This document shows positions 42,725 to 51,323 of a DNA stretch of 64,000 nucleotides, one piece after another. The DNA is taken from positions 124,001 through 188,000 of the forward strand of contig NC_014507.1 in NCBI RefSeq assembly GCF_000147875.1, read 5' to 3'. This DNA is from Methanolacinia petrolearia DSM 11571 (GTDB taxonomy: Archaea > Halobacteriota > Methanomicrobia > Methanomicrobiales > Methanomicrobiaceae). The number at the start of each line of letters is the position of its first letter. Position 1 is the stretch's first letter. The notes beneath the pieces are model-generated. The model had not been told where the DNA came from and searched no databases. It saw only the letters and a list, made by a program, of their open reading frames with translations. The position numbers and the translations under genes are program-made.

Positions 42725-43668
42725 CTTCGCATCTCCAGTCTTTCGAGTGTCGCCGCCACGATCAGCGGCAGGTTGATCGTCGCATCGCCGTAAACCGTCT
42801 GTGCGGTAGCCTCACCGGTGAGTTTTCCCCAGGATTTGGCCTCGTCGAGGGTTGCACCTGAAAGTCCCCCGAGGTCCGGCCGGTCACCTGTAAGCTGTAC
42901 TGCATAGTCGAAACCGTTAGGAGTCATAAGCATCGACTGGAAGATATAATTCTTCGGAACTCCCCCGCCAACCAGCATCGCCCCGCTCTTTTTTGCACCG
43001 AAGCATATATCCATAAGCGACGGCATATCGGCGAAAGCGTCTATCGTGACCTTATTCATCTGTGAAAAGAGCCAGTACTGCAGTCCTATCATCGAATCCT
43101 GTATTGCGGGACAGTAAACCGGGATCTCTTTCTTTGCGGCCGCAGCAAGAATCCCCGAGTCGAGGTTCCTGCCTATTGTCCTGGTAAGATCGGCTATGCC
43201 GTATTTTTTGTCTGTTTCAAGGCCGGAGAATACTCCCTGCAGGAACTCCTCGAATTTAATGAACGCGTCGTTCGGGAGGAATATGTCATATATCCTGTTG
43301 ATCTCCTCGTCACGAAGCTCCACGTCGTTGCAGATCTCAGTCCCGTGGTAGTGCCTGCACCCGATTGCCTCAATAACGTCGTGCGTAAGGTTCGCCCCCG
43401 TCGAAACGAGAACATCGATGTGCCCCTGAAGTATCAGGTCCTCGACTATGCCTCCCATTCCTCCCGGCACCATGGCACCTGCAAGGCCGAAGAATTTCAC
43501 GACCTCCGGGTCGGAGAGCATCTTTTCATAGATATTTACCGCATGCCAGAGAGATCCGGCGTTATAAGCCCGCGATTTGCCAAACTGTTCAACAAGTTCC
43601 CCGGCGGTCATGCCCGCCTTTACCCTTGCCTGGATGACAGGCGTTTTGCACAGGTCATTATTTTTCAT
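42721..43668 (-). CDS. dys: Deoxyhypusine synthase
   Basis: 315 residues. Conserved features are [24 protein letters not shown] [12 protein letters not shown] (60-70), [12 protein letters not shown] (86-97) in the NAD site, the [10 protein letters not shown] loop and the catalytic lysine in [12 protein letters not shown] (Lys239). The enzyme transfers the butylamine group of spermidine to a lysine of initiation factor aIF5A. First gene of an operon with pyrF, and it has its own promoter region divergent from the rhomboid gene. Confidence 0.96.
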   Translation of the reverse strand: MKNNDLCKTPVIQARVKAGMTAGELVEQFGKSRAYNAGSLWHAVNIYEKMLSDPEVVKFFGLAGAMVPGGMGGIVEDLILQGHIDVLVSTGANLTHDVIEAIGCRHYHGTEICNDVELRDEEINRIYDIFLPNDAFIKFEEFLQGVFSGLETDKKYGIADLTRTIGRNLDSGILAAAAKKEIPVYCPAIQDSMIGLQYWLFSQMNKVTIDAFADMPSLMDICFGAKKSGAMLVGGGVPKNYIFQSMLMTPNGFDYAVQLTGDRPDLGGLSGATLDEAKSWGKLTGEATAQTVYGDATINLPLIVAATLERLEMRR

Positions 43669-43756
43669 TGCCCTAAAACAAGCCTCACTTAGGTTTCAGT
43701 ATAATATCTATGTTTTTGTAGAGGATAAGTTTGGGGTTTGGGGATATGCGGGTTGA

Positions 43757-43765
43757 ATATAAATA
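43757..43765 (+). promoter_or_regulatory. TATA box of the rhomboid gene
   Basis: The TATA-like ATATAAATA just before an in-frame ATG at 43769 implies a transcript start near 43790. That excludes 43769 as start codon and supports the ATG at 43835. Confidence 0.5.
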
Positions 43766-43834
43766 TAAATGAATGCACTGTATCTATTTGCCGCGGGGGG
43801 AGATCGGCTCCCTGCTGCGGAAGGACGATACCTG

Positions 43835-44650
43835 ATGGGGCTATATGATATCTTAAGGGAGTTGAGGACTTTCGGACTGAAAAAAACTCTCTTCCTGCTC
43901 CTGCTTGTTCTTGTGCCTGTGGCTCTTTATCTCTTTCAGTCTGAGGTTTTCGGGGGGAATTTTACCGCTGATTTCATTTTGCGGAATTTCGTTCTGCAGT
44001 ACTCTGATCCGACCGTCCTGTCGATGTTCTTTGCAAATTATACTCACAACCCAACGGTTCCCGATCATATCTTTGTAAATATCGTGTCTTTTCTTGTATT
44101 CGGTTTTCTTGTCTGGTTCCTCTATTATCATATCATCCCTGTGCCAGAGTCCTTTCTGCCGGAAAATTTTCTTACTATTAACCTTGCCCTGATCTTTTTT
44201 GTGTTCCCTTTCGCCATATCGGGAGTTGCAATATTTTTCTACAGGCTCGGCAGCCTCCCGGCTTATGTCATGTTCGGTGTCGGTTTTTCAGGAATTGTTT
44301 GGGCATTTACCGGTCTCCTGCTTTTCCTGCTGTTTTTCATACTGATGATCGAGCTTTTCGCTGCCAACGATTTGTCAGGCCCTGGCGGTCTGCAGGAGCT
44401 CAGGATGAAGATAGCGGTAGTCCTTTTTTCCGTTTCTGTCGGAGTGATGTCGCTGTTCTTTTTAATCCTGGCGGATGTGGGCACGGAGAGTAACCCTTTT
44501 GCCCATTTTGCAGGTTTCGCTCTTGGTTTTATCATACCTGGTCTTGTTGCTCTTTTCCTCGACTCGGAGAAGCTATTGCAAAGGACATCCTATATTATTG
44601 TTATATCTGCAGTACTCGTTCTTGCTTCAGTTGCATGGCTTTTCCTGTGA
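43835..44650 (+). CDS. Rhomboid-family intramembrane serine protease
   Basis: 271 residues from the ATG at 43835. About seven to eight transmembrane helices. All rhomboid signatures are present in order: HxxxN as HIFVN (78-82), the catalytic serine in GFSG (Ser152) and the catalytic histidine in HFAGFALGF (His224). Rhomboids cut other membrane proteins within the bilayer; the substrate is unknown. An inserted hydrophobic pair between the first motif and the serine makes it slightly longer than minimal rhomboids. It precedes a HEAT-repeat gene by 40 bases in the same direction. Confidence 0.85.
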   Translation: MGLYDILRELRTFGLKKTLFLLLLVLVPVALYLFQSEVFGGNFTADFILRNFVLQYSDPTVLSMFFANYTHNPTVPDHIFVNIVSFLVFGFLVWFLYYHIIPVPESFLPENFLTINLALIFFVFPFAISGVAIFFYRLGSLPAYVMFGVGFSGIVWAFTGLLLFLLFFILMIELFAANDLSGPGGLQELRMKIAVVLFSVSVGVMSLFFLILADVGTESNPFAHFAGFALGFIIPGLVALFLDSEKLLQRTSYIIVISAVLVLASVAWLFL

Positions 44651-44690
44651 TGCCAAGAACTATATATTGCAAAAAAGATTCTGATTTCTT

Positions 44691-45239
44691 ATGACCATGA
44701 ACTCCGAAAGCCGCACTCCGATGGAGCGTCTTGAGAAGGAAAGAGAGAGAAGGCAGAAGGAGAATTTTGAGATACTTGTCGCCCAGCTGGATCACCGGCA
44801 TATCACCTACAGGGTTAAGGCAGCCGAATCTCTCGGGAATACCGGAGACAGACGTGCGGTCCCGCATCTTATCGGGTCTATAAATCCTGACGGAGAGCCT
44901 GAATACCTGTATGTAGCGATGCTTTCCCTTGGAAAACTCGGCAGTGCCGAGGCGGTACCTGTTCTTATACCATACCTCGAAAGTGATGACAAGTGGGTGC
45001 GTCTCGGGGCTGTGAAGGCTCTTGGAATGCTAAGGGACGACAGTGCCACTCTGCCCCTGCTCCGTCTATTAAACGATAAAAAATGGGATGTCAGGGCATC
45101 AGCCGCTGAATCTTTCTCCCTGATGGGATGCACCGAAGCAATAGAATTTATCGTTCCCATGCTCTCGGACGAGGATTCTCGTGTCCGTGAATCTGCCAGA
45201 AAGGTGTTAAATGTTCTTGAAAGGCTTGAGAAAGTTTGA
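44691..45239 (+). CDS. HEAT-repeat protein (PBS-lyase HEAT type)
   Basis: 182 residues made of about four to five HEAT repeats after a charged N-terminal helix. Recurrent patterns are RVKAAESLGNTGDRRAVPHLIG, MLSLGKLGSAEAVPVLIPYL, RLGAVKALGMLRDDSATLPLL and RASAAESFSLMGCTEAIEFIV. Such alpha-solenoids are protein-binding scaffolds; no enzymatic role is expected. It lies 40 bases after the rhomboid gene and may be co-transcribed. It is convergent with the transporter gene. Confidence 0.9.
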   Translation: MTMNSESRTPMERLEKERERRQKENFEILVAQLDHRHITYRVKAAESLGNTGDRRAVPHLIGSINPDGEPEYLYVAMLSLGKLGSAEAVPVLIPYLESDDKWVRLGAVKALGMLRDDSATLPLLRLLNDKKWDVRASAAESFSLMGCTEAIEFIVPMLSDEDSRVRESARKVLNVLERLEKV

Positions 45240-45254
45240 AAAATTAAAGAAAGG

Positions 45255-45839
45255 TCAGAGAGGGCAGACGGCCTTCCCGTAGACCTCGTTGATGACCTGT
45301 GCAAGCCCGCCGTAGACTGCGGACAGTCCGCAGATGATTCCTTCATATCCGGCGATAGTGCCTATTAGAGCGCTCCCTGTGAACTCTGCTGCTGAGAGAA
45401 GGAAAAACAGCAGCGCAAGAGATCCGAAGACGAACTGGAGGGTCCTGTTGATCCTGAGTGTCGCTATGAACATTACGGCCGTGAAAAGACCCCACATGAA
45501 GAGATACCATCCCATTGCAGCCCCTTCGGGGACAGAAGCGAGGTCGAGAGCCGGAATTATAAGCATTGCGGCGAAACTCATCCAGAACAGGCCGTAAGAT
45601 GTGAAGGCCGTTGTGCCGAATGTGTTCTTCTTCTTCCATTCCATTATTCCTGCGATGATCTGGGCGAGCCCGCCGTAGAATATTCCCATCGCGAGGATCA
45701 TGCTTCCGAGAGCGAAGTACCCCGCATTGTGTAGGTTCAGGAGCACAGTAGTCATTCCGAACCCCAAAAGCCCCAGGGGGCCGGGGTTGGCCGTACCGTC
45801 CATTATAAAGATGTTGTTCCTGTCTTTTTCGTCTATCAT
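45255..45839 (-). CDS. GPR1/FUN34/YaaH-family acetate/succinate transporter
   Basis: About 194 residues, six transmembrane helices. The family motif [14 protein letters not shown] follows the start (NPxPLGL), and later GLFWMSFAA, then the acidic end. The start is placed at the ATG at 45839, since it follows GGTGG and because TATA position argues against the upstream ATG at 45866; 45848 is also possible. The family (SatP/YaaH, yeast Ady2) moves acetate, succinate or ammonium. Many Methanomicrobiales need acetate as carbon source, so acetate uptake is a reasonable inference. A palindrome sits at its promoter. Confidence 0.9.
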   Translation of the reverse strand: MIDEKDRNNIFIMDGTANPGPLGLLGFGMTTVLLNLHNAGYFALGSMILAMGIFYGGLAQIIAGIMEWKKKNTFGTTAFTSYGLFWMSFAAMLIIPALDLASVPEGAAMGWYLFMWGLFTAVMFIATLRINRTLQFVFGSLALLFFLLSAAEFTGSALIGTIAGYEGIICGLSAVYGGLAQVINEVYGKAVCPL

Positions 45840-45859
45840 TACCACCATCCGGGTTTGAC

Positions 45860-45889
45860 TAATCATAATGATTAATCGTTATAATTAAC
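45860..45889 (-). promoter_or_regulatory. Promoter with palindromic operator candidate of the acetate-type transporter
   Basis: A perfect 15-base palindrome TAATCATAATGATTA (7-1-7) at 45860-45874 lies between a TATA-like AATTATAAC (45880-45888 on the minus strand) and the start codon. The position fits repressor binding over the transcript start. Confidence 0.5.
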
Positions 45890-46289
45890 TTTCGGTGCAC
45901 TGCTGAAAAGTCTGCAATCCTTCAAATCCCTGATTCAGTTGTTCGGAGGGGTGGTCATACGGACGCGGCCACATCCGGGCCTCCTCCATGCATTTATTTT
46001 TTGGAAAAGAGCGCACCGGATTAAATTTGTCTGAAATGAAAAAGCGTCGTTTTGCCCGGTTTTCCAAAATTATTCTCCTGAAAAGCGATATATCGCTCAT
46101 GCCTGATCGGTCAGTGCAACGAATTCCAAGGATTTGTAAATATTTATTTATCTTTGAAATTCTGTTCCTGTTTTATAAACAGGGCCCCAAAGGGTGTCCT
46201 CCCTCTTTACATGTGTTCCTGGATCTTCTGTGTTAATGACTATTAATTAACAAGAAAGTATTTACACCTAAAAACAGAAGCTCTGATCT
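45890..46289. other. Intergenic region with several short palindromes
   Basis: About 400 bases without a credible gene; two small ORFs on opposite strands lack homology and ribosome-binding sites. It holds the perfect palindromes AGCGATATATCGCT (46084-46097) and CCTGTTT-TAT-AAACAGG (46167-46183), plus CTGA-TCGG-TCAG (46102-46113). A long AT-rich promoter-like tract precedes the next small gene. Confidence 0.45.
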
Positions 46290-46412
46290 ATGACAAAGAA
46301 CCAACGTGCGGATGTAAAAAATCCCAACAATCCCTCAAACAAAGCGGCAGCCGACAACAAGTCGAATCAAATGAATCCTAATAACAAGGCACCAAAGCAG
46401 GCCAGAAAGTAA
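46290..46412 (+). CDS. Small Asn/Lys-rich protein with NPNN repeats
   Basis: 40 residues without hydrophobic core: MTKNQRADVKNPNN, then AAADNKSNQMNPNN and a basic end. The NPNN pattern occurs twice, with DNKSNQ between, as in small, intrinsically disordered proteins of various prokaryotes that carry paired NPNN and DNRSNQ boxes. An AT-rich promoter (TTAATTAAC near 46243) precedes it, and a T-rich signal follows the stop. No function is known to me. Confidence 0.6.
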   Translation: MTKNQRADVKNPNNPSNKAAADNKSNQMNPNNKAPKQARK

Positions 46413-46617
46413 GGGTCTGAAAAACCCCTGCTTTTTATCCCTCACAGACTCTCAATTTTATATATTAATAATCTGTTTTAAATCCGAAGCAGGAATCTTT
46501 TGCCATCGGTTCTTTATGCTTTTCCGGGAGGTCGGCATGAACATGTTACCCTGGAGCTGAAGATAGTGCAAAGATCTTAATACGGGAATATTAACCAGAA
46601 CAGTGAGAACTTGACAA

Positions 46618-46689
46618 TGGGCCTGATGCGATTCGAACGCATGACCGCCCGGTTATGAGCCGGGCGCTCCACCACTAAGCTACAGGCCC
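46618..46689 (-). tRNA. tRNA with CAT anticodon (Met or Ile2)
   Basis: A complete 72-base cloverleaf on the minus strand: acceptor GGGCCTG/CAGGCCC, anticodon stem CCCGG/CCGGG around CTCATAA, T-arm ATGCG/CGCAT with TTCGAAT. Discriminator A, no CCA. Met-elongator, initiator and Ile(CAT) cannot be distinguished from the sequence alone; the acceptor starting GGGCC is more like the Ile2/elongator type. Confidence 0.93.
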
Positions 46690-46868
46690 CTTAAAGTGGA
46701 AAGGAGCTAAATTTTCTCTATAATGTAACGTAGGATTGCCCTTATCATTGTTTCAGCTGCAATGGGGGGCACTTATGCAGTCTGCAAAAACGGTTTGATA
46801 AAGACAACCCTGCACTAATTAGTTCCCCTGATAGCGATATATAATTTTGTGTTGTTGTCAACCTTTGG

Positions 46869-47543
46869 CTACTGATCTCTATGCTCTTCTGCGTCATTTT
46901 TGGCTTTTTCCTCTGCCGGGTGCGCATACCTTTCCAGATCCGGATTTCCTGCGAGAAGCTGGCTTAAATCGAGCTTACTCATCTTCCTCAGGTAGAAATT
47001 TCCGAGGGCCGCTACGATAATCGCGCCGAACATGACGAAGATCATGTCAAGCATCGTGTCGGTATTGCCGTGCTGCATCGGATCGCCGTACAGGAAGAAA
47101 GTATCCATCGTAAATTCGATTATTTCCCAGAGCGCACCGAAGGCCATGGTTAGCATGAATATCATAAAAATGATAAGGGGCCTGTTGAAGTTGTTCTCGG
47201 TGTACCTGTCGATGAGCAGAACTGCAGTGAATCCGAGGAGGCCTACCGTAATTCCTGATATCGTGTGGGCGAACTTGTCATAGTACGGGTAGAAGAGGAT
47301 ATACCATGAGTAATATTCGCCTGCGAGGTGGATGTAGAGTGAAAGGACAATCAGGAATGTAAGCCACCATGGTATTACCAGGCAGAATTCCTTTTCGACT
47401 ATATAAGGCACTATTGTCAGGAAGAAGGCAAAAACTCCCCCGATTGCAAAGAAATAATCTCCTGTGTAAAAACTGGCGACGATTATCAGGACTATTAATA
47501 CCTGAAGTATGAGGGTGATTATCTTCCCGGGCTTAATCTTCAT
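46869..47543 (-). CDS. Integral membrane protein of the DUF2238/YjdF type
   Basis: 224 residues with about six helices. The conserved pieces DKFAHTISGITVG and FGALWEIIEF, then HGNTDTMLDMIFVMFGA, match DUF2238-like membrane proteins, whose histidine and acidic residues sit near the membrane face. The tail is charged and cytoplasmic. The function of the family is unknown. A single gene with promoter near 47570, divergent from the YigZ-like gene. Confidence 0.8.
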   Translation of the reverse strand: MKIKPGKIITLILQVLIVLIIVASFYTGDYFFAIGGVFAFFLTIVPYIVEKEFCLVIPWWLTFLIVLSLYIHLAGEYYSWYILFYPYYDKFAHTISGITVGLLGFTAVLLIDRYTENNFNRPLIIFMIFMLTMAFGALWEIIEFTMDTFFLYGDPMQHGNTDTMLDMIFVMFGAIIVAALGNFYLRKMSKLDLSQLLAGNPDLERYAHPAEEKAKNDAEEHRDQ

Positions 47544-47670
47544 CCTTTCATCTCTCCGGCATATAATGCATTTATACCTTTATTTAACTGAAATTACTAT
47601 GTAATTGTTTCTGCCTGTTTCCGGGCTGATGCCGGGAAATTATTTTTCCGCCGCAGGCGTAATCTAAGTT

Positions 47671-48066
47671 ATGAAGGAGCTTTCTGCGATAAAATACGAG
47701 GTCAGAAAGTCAAGGTTCTTCGCTCATCTTTACCTGATTGAATCGGAGGATGATGTAGCGGCGATTAACGGAATTCAAAGGGAAATGTATAAAAAAGCCG
47801 CTCATCACTGCTATGCCGCCCGTTACCCTTCTGGAAATTCCGGGAGCACGGCTTTCGGAAACGACGGGGAGGTTGGCCGTCCGGGGAGAGTCCTTCTTGA
47901 TATTCTCATTCAAAAGAATCTCGGCAGCCATTGCCTGGCCGTATCGAGAGTATTCGGGGGCATAAAACTCGGGCCGGCAGGTGTATCGCGTGCCTTTCGT
48001 GATGCCGGCAATGCTGCCGTGGAGCATTATCTGGAGTCCGGAAGCGTCAGCGGCGACTCTTCCTGA
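47671..48066 (+). CDS. YigZ/IMPACT-family protein (UPF0029)
   Basis: 131 residues: KSRFFAHLYLIESEDDV, KKAAHHCYAARYP, FGNDGEVGRPGRVLLDIL and the hallmark VSRVFGGIKLGPAGVSRAFRDA. Shorter than YigZ (about 200 residues) because the C-terminal ferredoxin-like domain is missing, as in many archaeal versions. IMPACT-type proteins associate with translation control in eukaryotes; the archaeal role is unknown. The 3' end overlaps the convergent methyltransferase gene by 20 bases. Confidence 0.88.
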   Translation: MKELSAIKYEVRKSRFFAHLYLIESEDDVAAINGIQREMYKKAAHHCYAARYPSGNSGSTAFGNDGEVGRPGRVLLDILIQKNLGSHCLAVSRVFGGIKLGPAGVSRAFRDAGNAAVEHYLESGSVSGDSS

Positions 48067-48685
48067 GAACTGCGTTTATTTCGGCTCTTGTATGATCCGT
48101 ACCCCTGACCCTCATATTCCACCGTATTGTTTTCACGGATATTTCGTCAAGCCCCGGGAAGAGCCGCCTGACCTCCTCTTCCGTAAAATAGTGTGTCAGT
48201 ATACCGTTGCCCCTGAGGAACGAGTTTTGTTCGGTTTCAATCCCATTTCCTGCCCTCATGTCTTCGACCGAGAACCCGGTGAAATAAAGGAGCCCTCCCT
48301 CCTTCAGTACCCGTGTGCATTCGCCTGCTGATTTCTTTCTGCCTGCTTCATCAAGATGTCCGGTAATGTGCCTGTAAAAGGCAGTATCGAAGGCAGAGTC
48401 CCTGAAGGGAAGGTCTATGCAGTCGGCAGTCAGAAGGTCGGCCTTTGCCCTGGTATTGAAGCATGAGATATCATTTTTGCACGTATCGACCGCTTTTTCT
48501 GAAAAATCGAACGCACAAATTTTGATGTTGTCTTTAAGAAGCTCTTTCAGAAATTTTCCGTTTCCGCATCCGGCTTCCAGTACTACAGATCCTTCCGGAA
48601 TAACGGGTCGATCGGGGACCGTTCCCGCCCAGGGCTGCCGGTGCTTCCTGTAATGTTTCTCCCACCCGCTAAAAGATCCTGTCAC
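48047..48685 (-). CDS. Class I SAM-dependent methyltransferase
   Basis: 212 residues. Motif I is VLEAGCGNGKF (about 35-45), followed by ICAFDFSEKAVD (motif post I), ADCIDLPFRDSAFDTAF (motif III area) and the CTRVLKEGGLLYFTGFS strand. A UbiE-like small-molecule methyltransferase fold is likely, but the substrate cannot be read. A Trp-rich N-terminus (WEKHYRKHRQPWAG) is typical of archaeal homologues. Convergent with the YigZ-like gene. Confidence 0.88.
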   Translation of the reverse strand: MTGSFSGWEKHYRKHRQPWAGTVPDRPVIPEGSVVLEAGCGNGKFLKELLKDNIKICAFDFSEKAVDTCKNDISCFNTRAKADLLTADCIDLPFRDSAFDTAFYRHITGHLDEAGRKKSAGECTRVLKEGGLLYFTGFSVEDMRAGNGIETEQNSFLRGNGILTHYFTEEEVRRLFPGLDEISVKTIRWNMRVRGTDHTRAEINAVLRKSRR

Positions 48686-48748
48686 GTAAAAAAGGTGGGG
48701 CCTGATCTTATATCTTGTATCCGGGGAAGAGAAAAATCAAGAGATTGT

Positions 48749-49168
48749 TCAGACCGCGACCCAGGGTGTGATGGTCGACTGGATCGTCGGGCTGTTACAG
48801 GAATGAATTTCGCTCTCCGGGGCATGCATCGCGGATATCTTCGTGTAACGAATGTACCCTTCGAGCATGTTCTCCACCCCGCCTTTTGCGATCATGTACC
48901 TGTGTCCGGGAAAGATCTCAAGGATAAGACCTTTCTTTGAGAAGGAGAGGGATACGACTCCTGCCGTCTCACCGAGATGTTTTCCGAAATGCTGGGATAT
49001 GTGCCTGACCTGGCATCTCCTGCCGTAGAGGAGGAGCTTCGAGAGCTCGCCGGCTTCTACTGCATATCTGCCGATGTCGATCGATATTTCGATTATCCTG
49101 CACTTTCTTCCCGAAGGATCATATGCCGGTGCGTTCGAGACCTGCATATATCCTGATTTCTGCATCAT
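48749..49168 (-). CDS. Protein of unknown function
   Basis: 139 residues; the start has AAGGAG 8 bases upstream, so translation is likely. Mixed alpha/beta with no signal. Segments RKCRIIEISIDIGRYAVEAGELSKLLLYGRR and GVVSLSFSKKGLILEIFPGHRYMIAKGGVENMLEG look like a folded beta domain. The C-terminus is unusual and disordered-looking (CNSPTIQSTITPWVAV). A TATA-like GTTATATAGG lies near 49207-49216. I recognise no family. Confidence 0.68.
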   Translation of the reverse strand: MMQKSGYMQVSNAPAYDPSGRKCRIIEISIDIGRYAVEAGELSKLLLYGRRCQVRHISQHFGKHLGETAGVVSLSFSKKGLILEIFPGHRYMIAKGGVENMLEGYIRYTKISAMHAPESEIHSCNSPTIQSTITPWVAV

Positions 49169-49346
49169 GGCTTCTCTCCTTTTTATGTTTGAAGATACCT
49201 TCGTTGCCTATATAACGGGAGTCCGTGCGGAGAGTGAAAGTGCCTTTTCTTCTAAAGATTAATTACCTGAAATGAATGGCCAAATCCGTATTTACAGCGC
49301 AAACAAACTGAATTATATTATATAGTACCCTGTCTTAACTATCATC

Positions 49347-49961
49347 ATGAGCGGCTGCGGCGATGTAAAAATGAATATGAGAACCATGACCGATGAGATA
49401 AGCCGCCGCATCGAAGAGATATCCGACGATGAGATCAGTTCTTTTACATCCTCAATACTCACGGCCCGCAGGATCTATGTTGCGGGTGCGGGAAGATCCG
49501 GCCTCATCGCCAGGGCGTTTGCCATGCGGCTCATGCACATCGGCCTGGAGAGTTACGTAGTGGGGGAGACTGTCACTCCGGCTATGGAGCCCGGGGATGC
49601 GGTGGTAGTATTTTCAGGCACGGGCGAGACGAACTCTATGGTCGATATAGCCGAATCCACGAAGGCTCTCGGCGGAACTCTCTGCCTTATTACATCGCAC
49701 CGCGGTTCAAGCATCGGAAAACTTGCCGATTATATCGTCGAGATCCCTTCGGAACCTCCTGAAGACCGTGAATGGCCCAACACATTTGAAGTGAGGCAGC
49801 TTACAGGGGGTTACAAATCACTTTTTCAGCCGCTGGCTGCAATAGGAACTTTCTTCGAGACGGCGGCGATGATATTCTCCGATGCATTAATCGCCGACCT
49901 GATGGATATAAGAAAGTGCGGCATCGAAGAAGTAATGAAAAGGCTCTCGAATATCCAGTAG
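49347..49961 (+). CDS. hxlB: 6-phospho-3-hexuloisomerase
   Basis: 204 residues, a single SIS domain: RIYVAGAGRSGLIARAFAMRLMHIG, VFSGTGETNSMVDIAE, then FEVRQLTGGYKSLFQPLAAIGTFFETAAMI. The enzyme converts 3-hexulose-6-phosphate to fructose-6-phosphate. In archaea it forms, with HPS, the reverse ribulose-monophosphate route to ribose and formaldehyde handling. The HPS (hxlA) partner is not in the window. The next gene starts 2 bases after its stop, so they form an operon. Confidence 0.94.
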   Translation: MSGCGDVKMNMRTMTDEISRRIEEISDDEISSFTSSILTARRIYVAGAGRSGLIARAFAMRLMHIGLESYVVGETVTPAMEPGDAVVVFSGTGETNSMVDIAESTKALGGTLCLITSHRGSSIGKLADYIVEIPSEPPEDREWPNTFEVRQLTGGYKSLFQPLAAIGTFFETAAMIFSDALIADLMDIRKCGIEEVMKRLSNIQ

Positions 49962-49963
49962 TC

Positions 49964-51001
49964 ATGTCGAACATCAGTTGTCCTGTCTGCGGCGGCGACT
50001 GCGTAAAAGATGCCGAAACGCTCATCCGGGAGGCTGAATTCCTTTTTTTACCGTGCAGCGACTGCATCGCCATCCCGCTTGACAAAAGACTTCCTCCCCC
50101 GGGTCTCCATCCTTCCGAAGCCTGCCTGTCATGCGGGAAAAGATTCATAGACGACGTCTTCTCCCACTGCCACGCGATAATGGGGGAGGAGGGCGTAATA
50201 AAGGCCGATACCCCTTTGGGAGGAATCGGGACCCCTCTTATATCGCCGGGTATCGATCTGTCGTCGCCGCCGTTTTTACCCCGGAGATCGCTCGTTCTCC
50301 TGACCCGCCATGCCGACAAAAAAACGGCTGAAAGACTTGTCGCAGAAGTCCCAGAGATAAAGGGGGTTATCCGTGACCGAGGGATCGTGCCGGGGATAAC
50401 CGGGGATGATCTTTCGTCTTCGTCCGAAAACGAACTTCTTGCCGGGTGCGATGTTCGTGCCGATATATTCAGGAGTTCAGGGGGAGCTTTTGCGGTCTAT
50501 AAACAGCAGTCTCTCCTTCATATCGAATTCCCGAGAGGAACCGGTCTGAAGATAAGGACGGTTGAAAAGATGATCGATGAGAACTTCCCGGAGGTATTCA
50601 TCGACGCCTGTTGCGGGGCAGGGACTCTCGGAATTGCAGCACTTCTTGCCGGTGTGCCTTCGGTCGTATTCAATGATGCCTGGTACCCTGCGGCATTCTG
50701 GTCGGCTGTAAATATTCATGTGAACCGTTGCCTTACCGGGACCGGCGAAATCGCATTCGCCGGGTCATGCCGTCCGGACGATCGACGAATCTCAACGGGA
50801 ACGGTGGAAATCGCCGGGTCACAGGGCGGGGAGAGGAGAACAGTCGTTCTCTGGGGAGATTATATGGATGCCGGAGATTTCATCCCCGAAGGACGAAGGC
50901 TCGCCGCAATCGACGTATTCGGTAAGGATAACCGGGAAAATACGAAGTGGATCGTTTCCCGGTGGAAGGCCGCCTTTGGCGGTGATGCTTTTATTCCTTA
51001 A
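49964..51001 (+). CDS. Zinc-ribbon methyltransferase-like protein (archaeal)
   Basis: 345 residues from the ATG at 49964, directly after the hxlB stop; the frame is open further upstream inside hxlB. The N-terminal 70 residues have zinc-type pairs (CPVCGGDC, CSDC, CLSCGKRF, then CHA). The C-terminal half has SAM-methyltransferase motif I FIDACCGAGTLGIAALLAG with a following VVFNDAWYPAA, then VEIAGSQGG and the acid-containing AIDVFGK. The middle (about 115-190) is unassigned. It may modify RNA or protein; no substrate evidence. It is co-transcribed with hxlB. Confidence 0.8.
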   Translation: MSNISCPVCGGDCVKDAETLIREAEFLFLPCSDCIAIPLDKRLPPPGLHPSEACLSCGKRFIDDVFSHCHAIMGEEGVIKADTPLGGIGTPLISPGIDLSSPPFLPRRSLVLLTRHADKKTAERLVAEVPEIKGVIRDRGIVPGITGDDLSSSSENELLAGCDVRADIFRSSGGAFAVYKQQSLLHIEFPRGTGLKIRTVEKMIDENFPEVFIDACCGAGTLGIAALLAGVPSVVFNDAWYPAAFWSAVNIHVNRCLTGTGEIAFAGSCRPDDRRISTGTVEIAGSQGGERRTVVLWGDYMDAGDFIPEGRRLAAIDVFGKDNRENTKWIVSRWKAAFGGDAFIP

Positions 51002-51015
51002 GATTAAAATATATT

Positions 51016-51323
51016 GGGAACTAGCCCGGGTGGTTAGGCGTCACCTGTAACCCGAAACCGCCATTATGCGGGGGGCGAATGACCGGGACGGCTTTGGCGA
51101 TCCTGTCATAGCCTGATAATTCCAACTGAGAAGCCTTGTCCTGTGAGACTAGCGGAGGAGGATCGATATTCCGGAGGGAATGGAGACTTTTTGCCGTGGG
51201 GACCGGTTCAGGCCCGGAAGGGAGCAGACTTACCATGGACGTCTGGTGCCCACAGGGTTGCAGGGTGGAGGAGGAGTTCCAGGTGCCGGCAGGACACGTA
51301 ATTCCAACCCGGCTCGCGTTCCC
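51016..51323 (+). ncRNA. Archaeal signal recognition particle RNA (7S RNA)
   Basis: About 308 bases. The SRP54-binding helix 8 motif GGCCCGGAAGGGAGCAG lies at about 51212-51228, following GTTCA. Near the 5' end, GGCGTCACCTGTAACCC with a matching CCGCC forms the Alu-domain helices 3/4. The ends pair: GGGAACxAGCC at the 5' side with GGCTxxCGTTCCC at the 3' side. A T-run follows at 51325-51329. The exact 5' end is inferred from pairing. It binds SRP19 and SRP54 and targets nascent membrane proteins. Confidence 0.93.

Noticed and set aside
43769..43834. 22-residue upstream extension of the rhomboid gene
   Set aside because: A TATA box directly before this ATG puts transcription start inside the extension.
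45988..46236. Two small opposing ORFs in the palindrome-rich intergenic region (45889-46100 minus and 45988-46236 plus)
   Set aside because: Neither has a ribosome-binding site or protein-like composition; their overlap is expected by chance.
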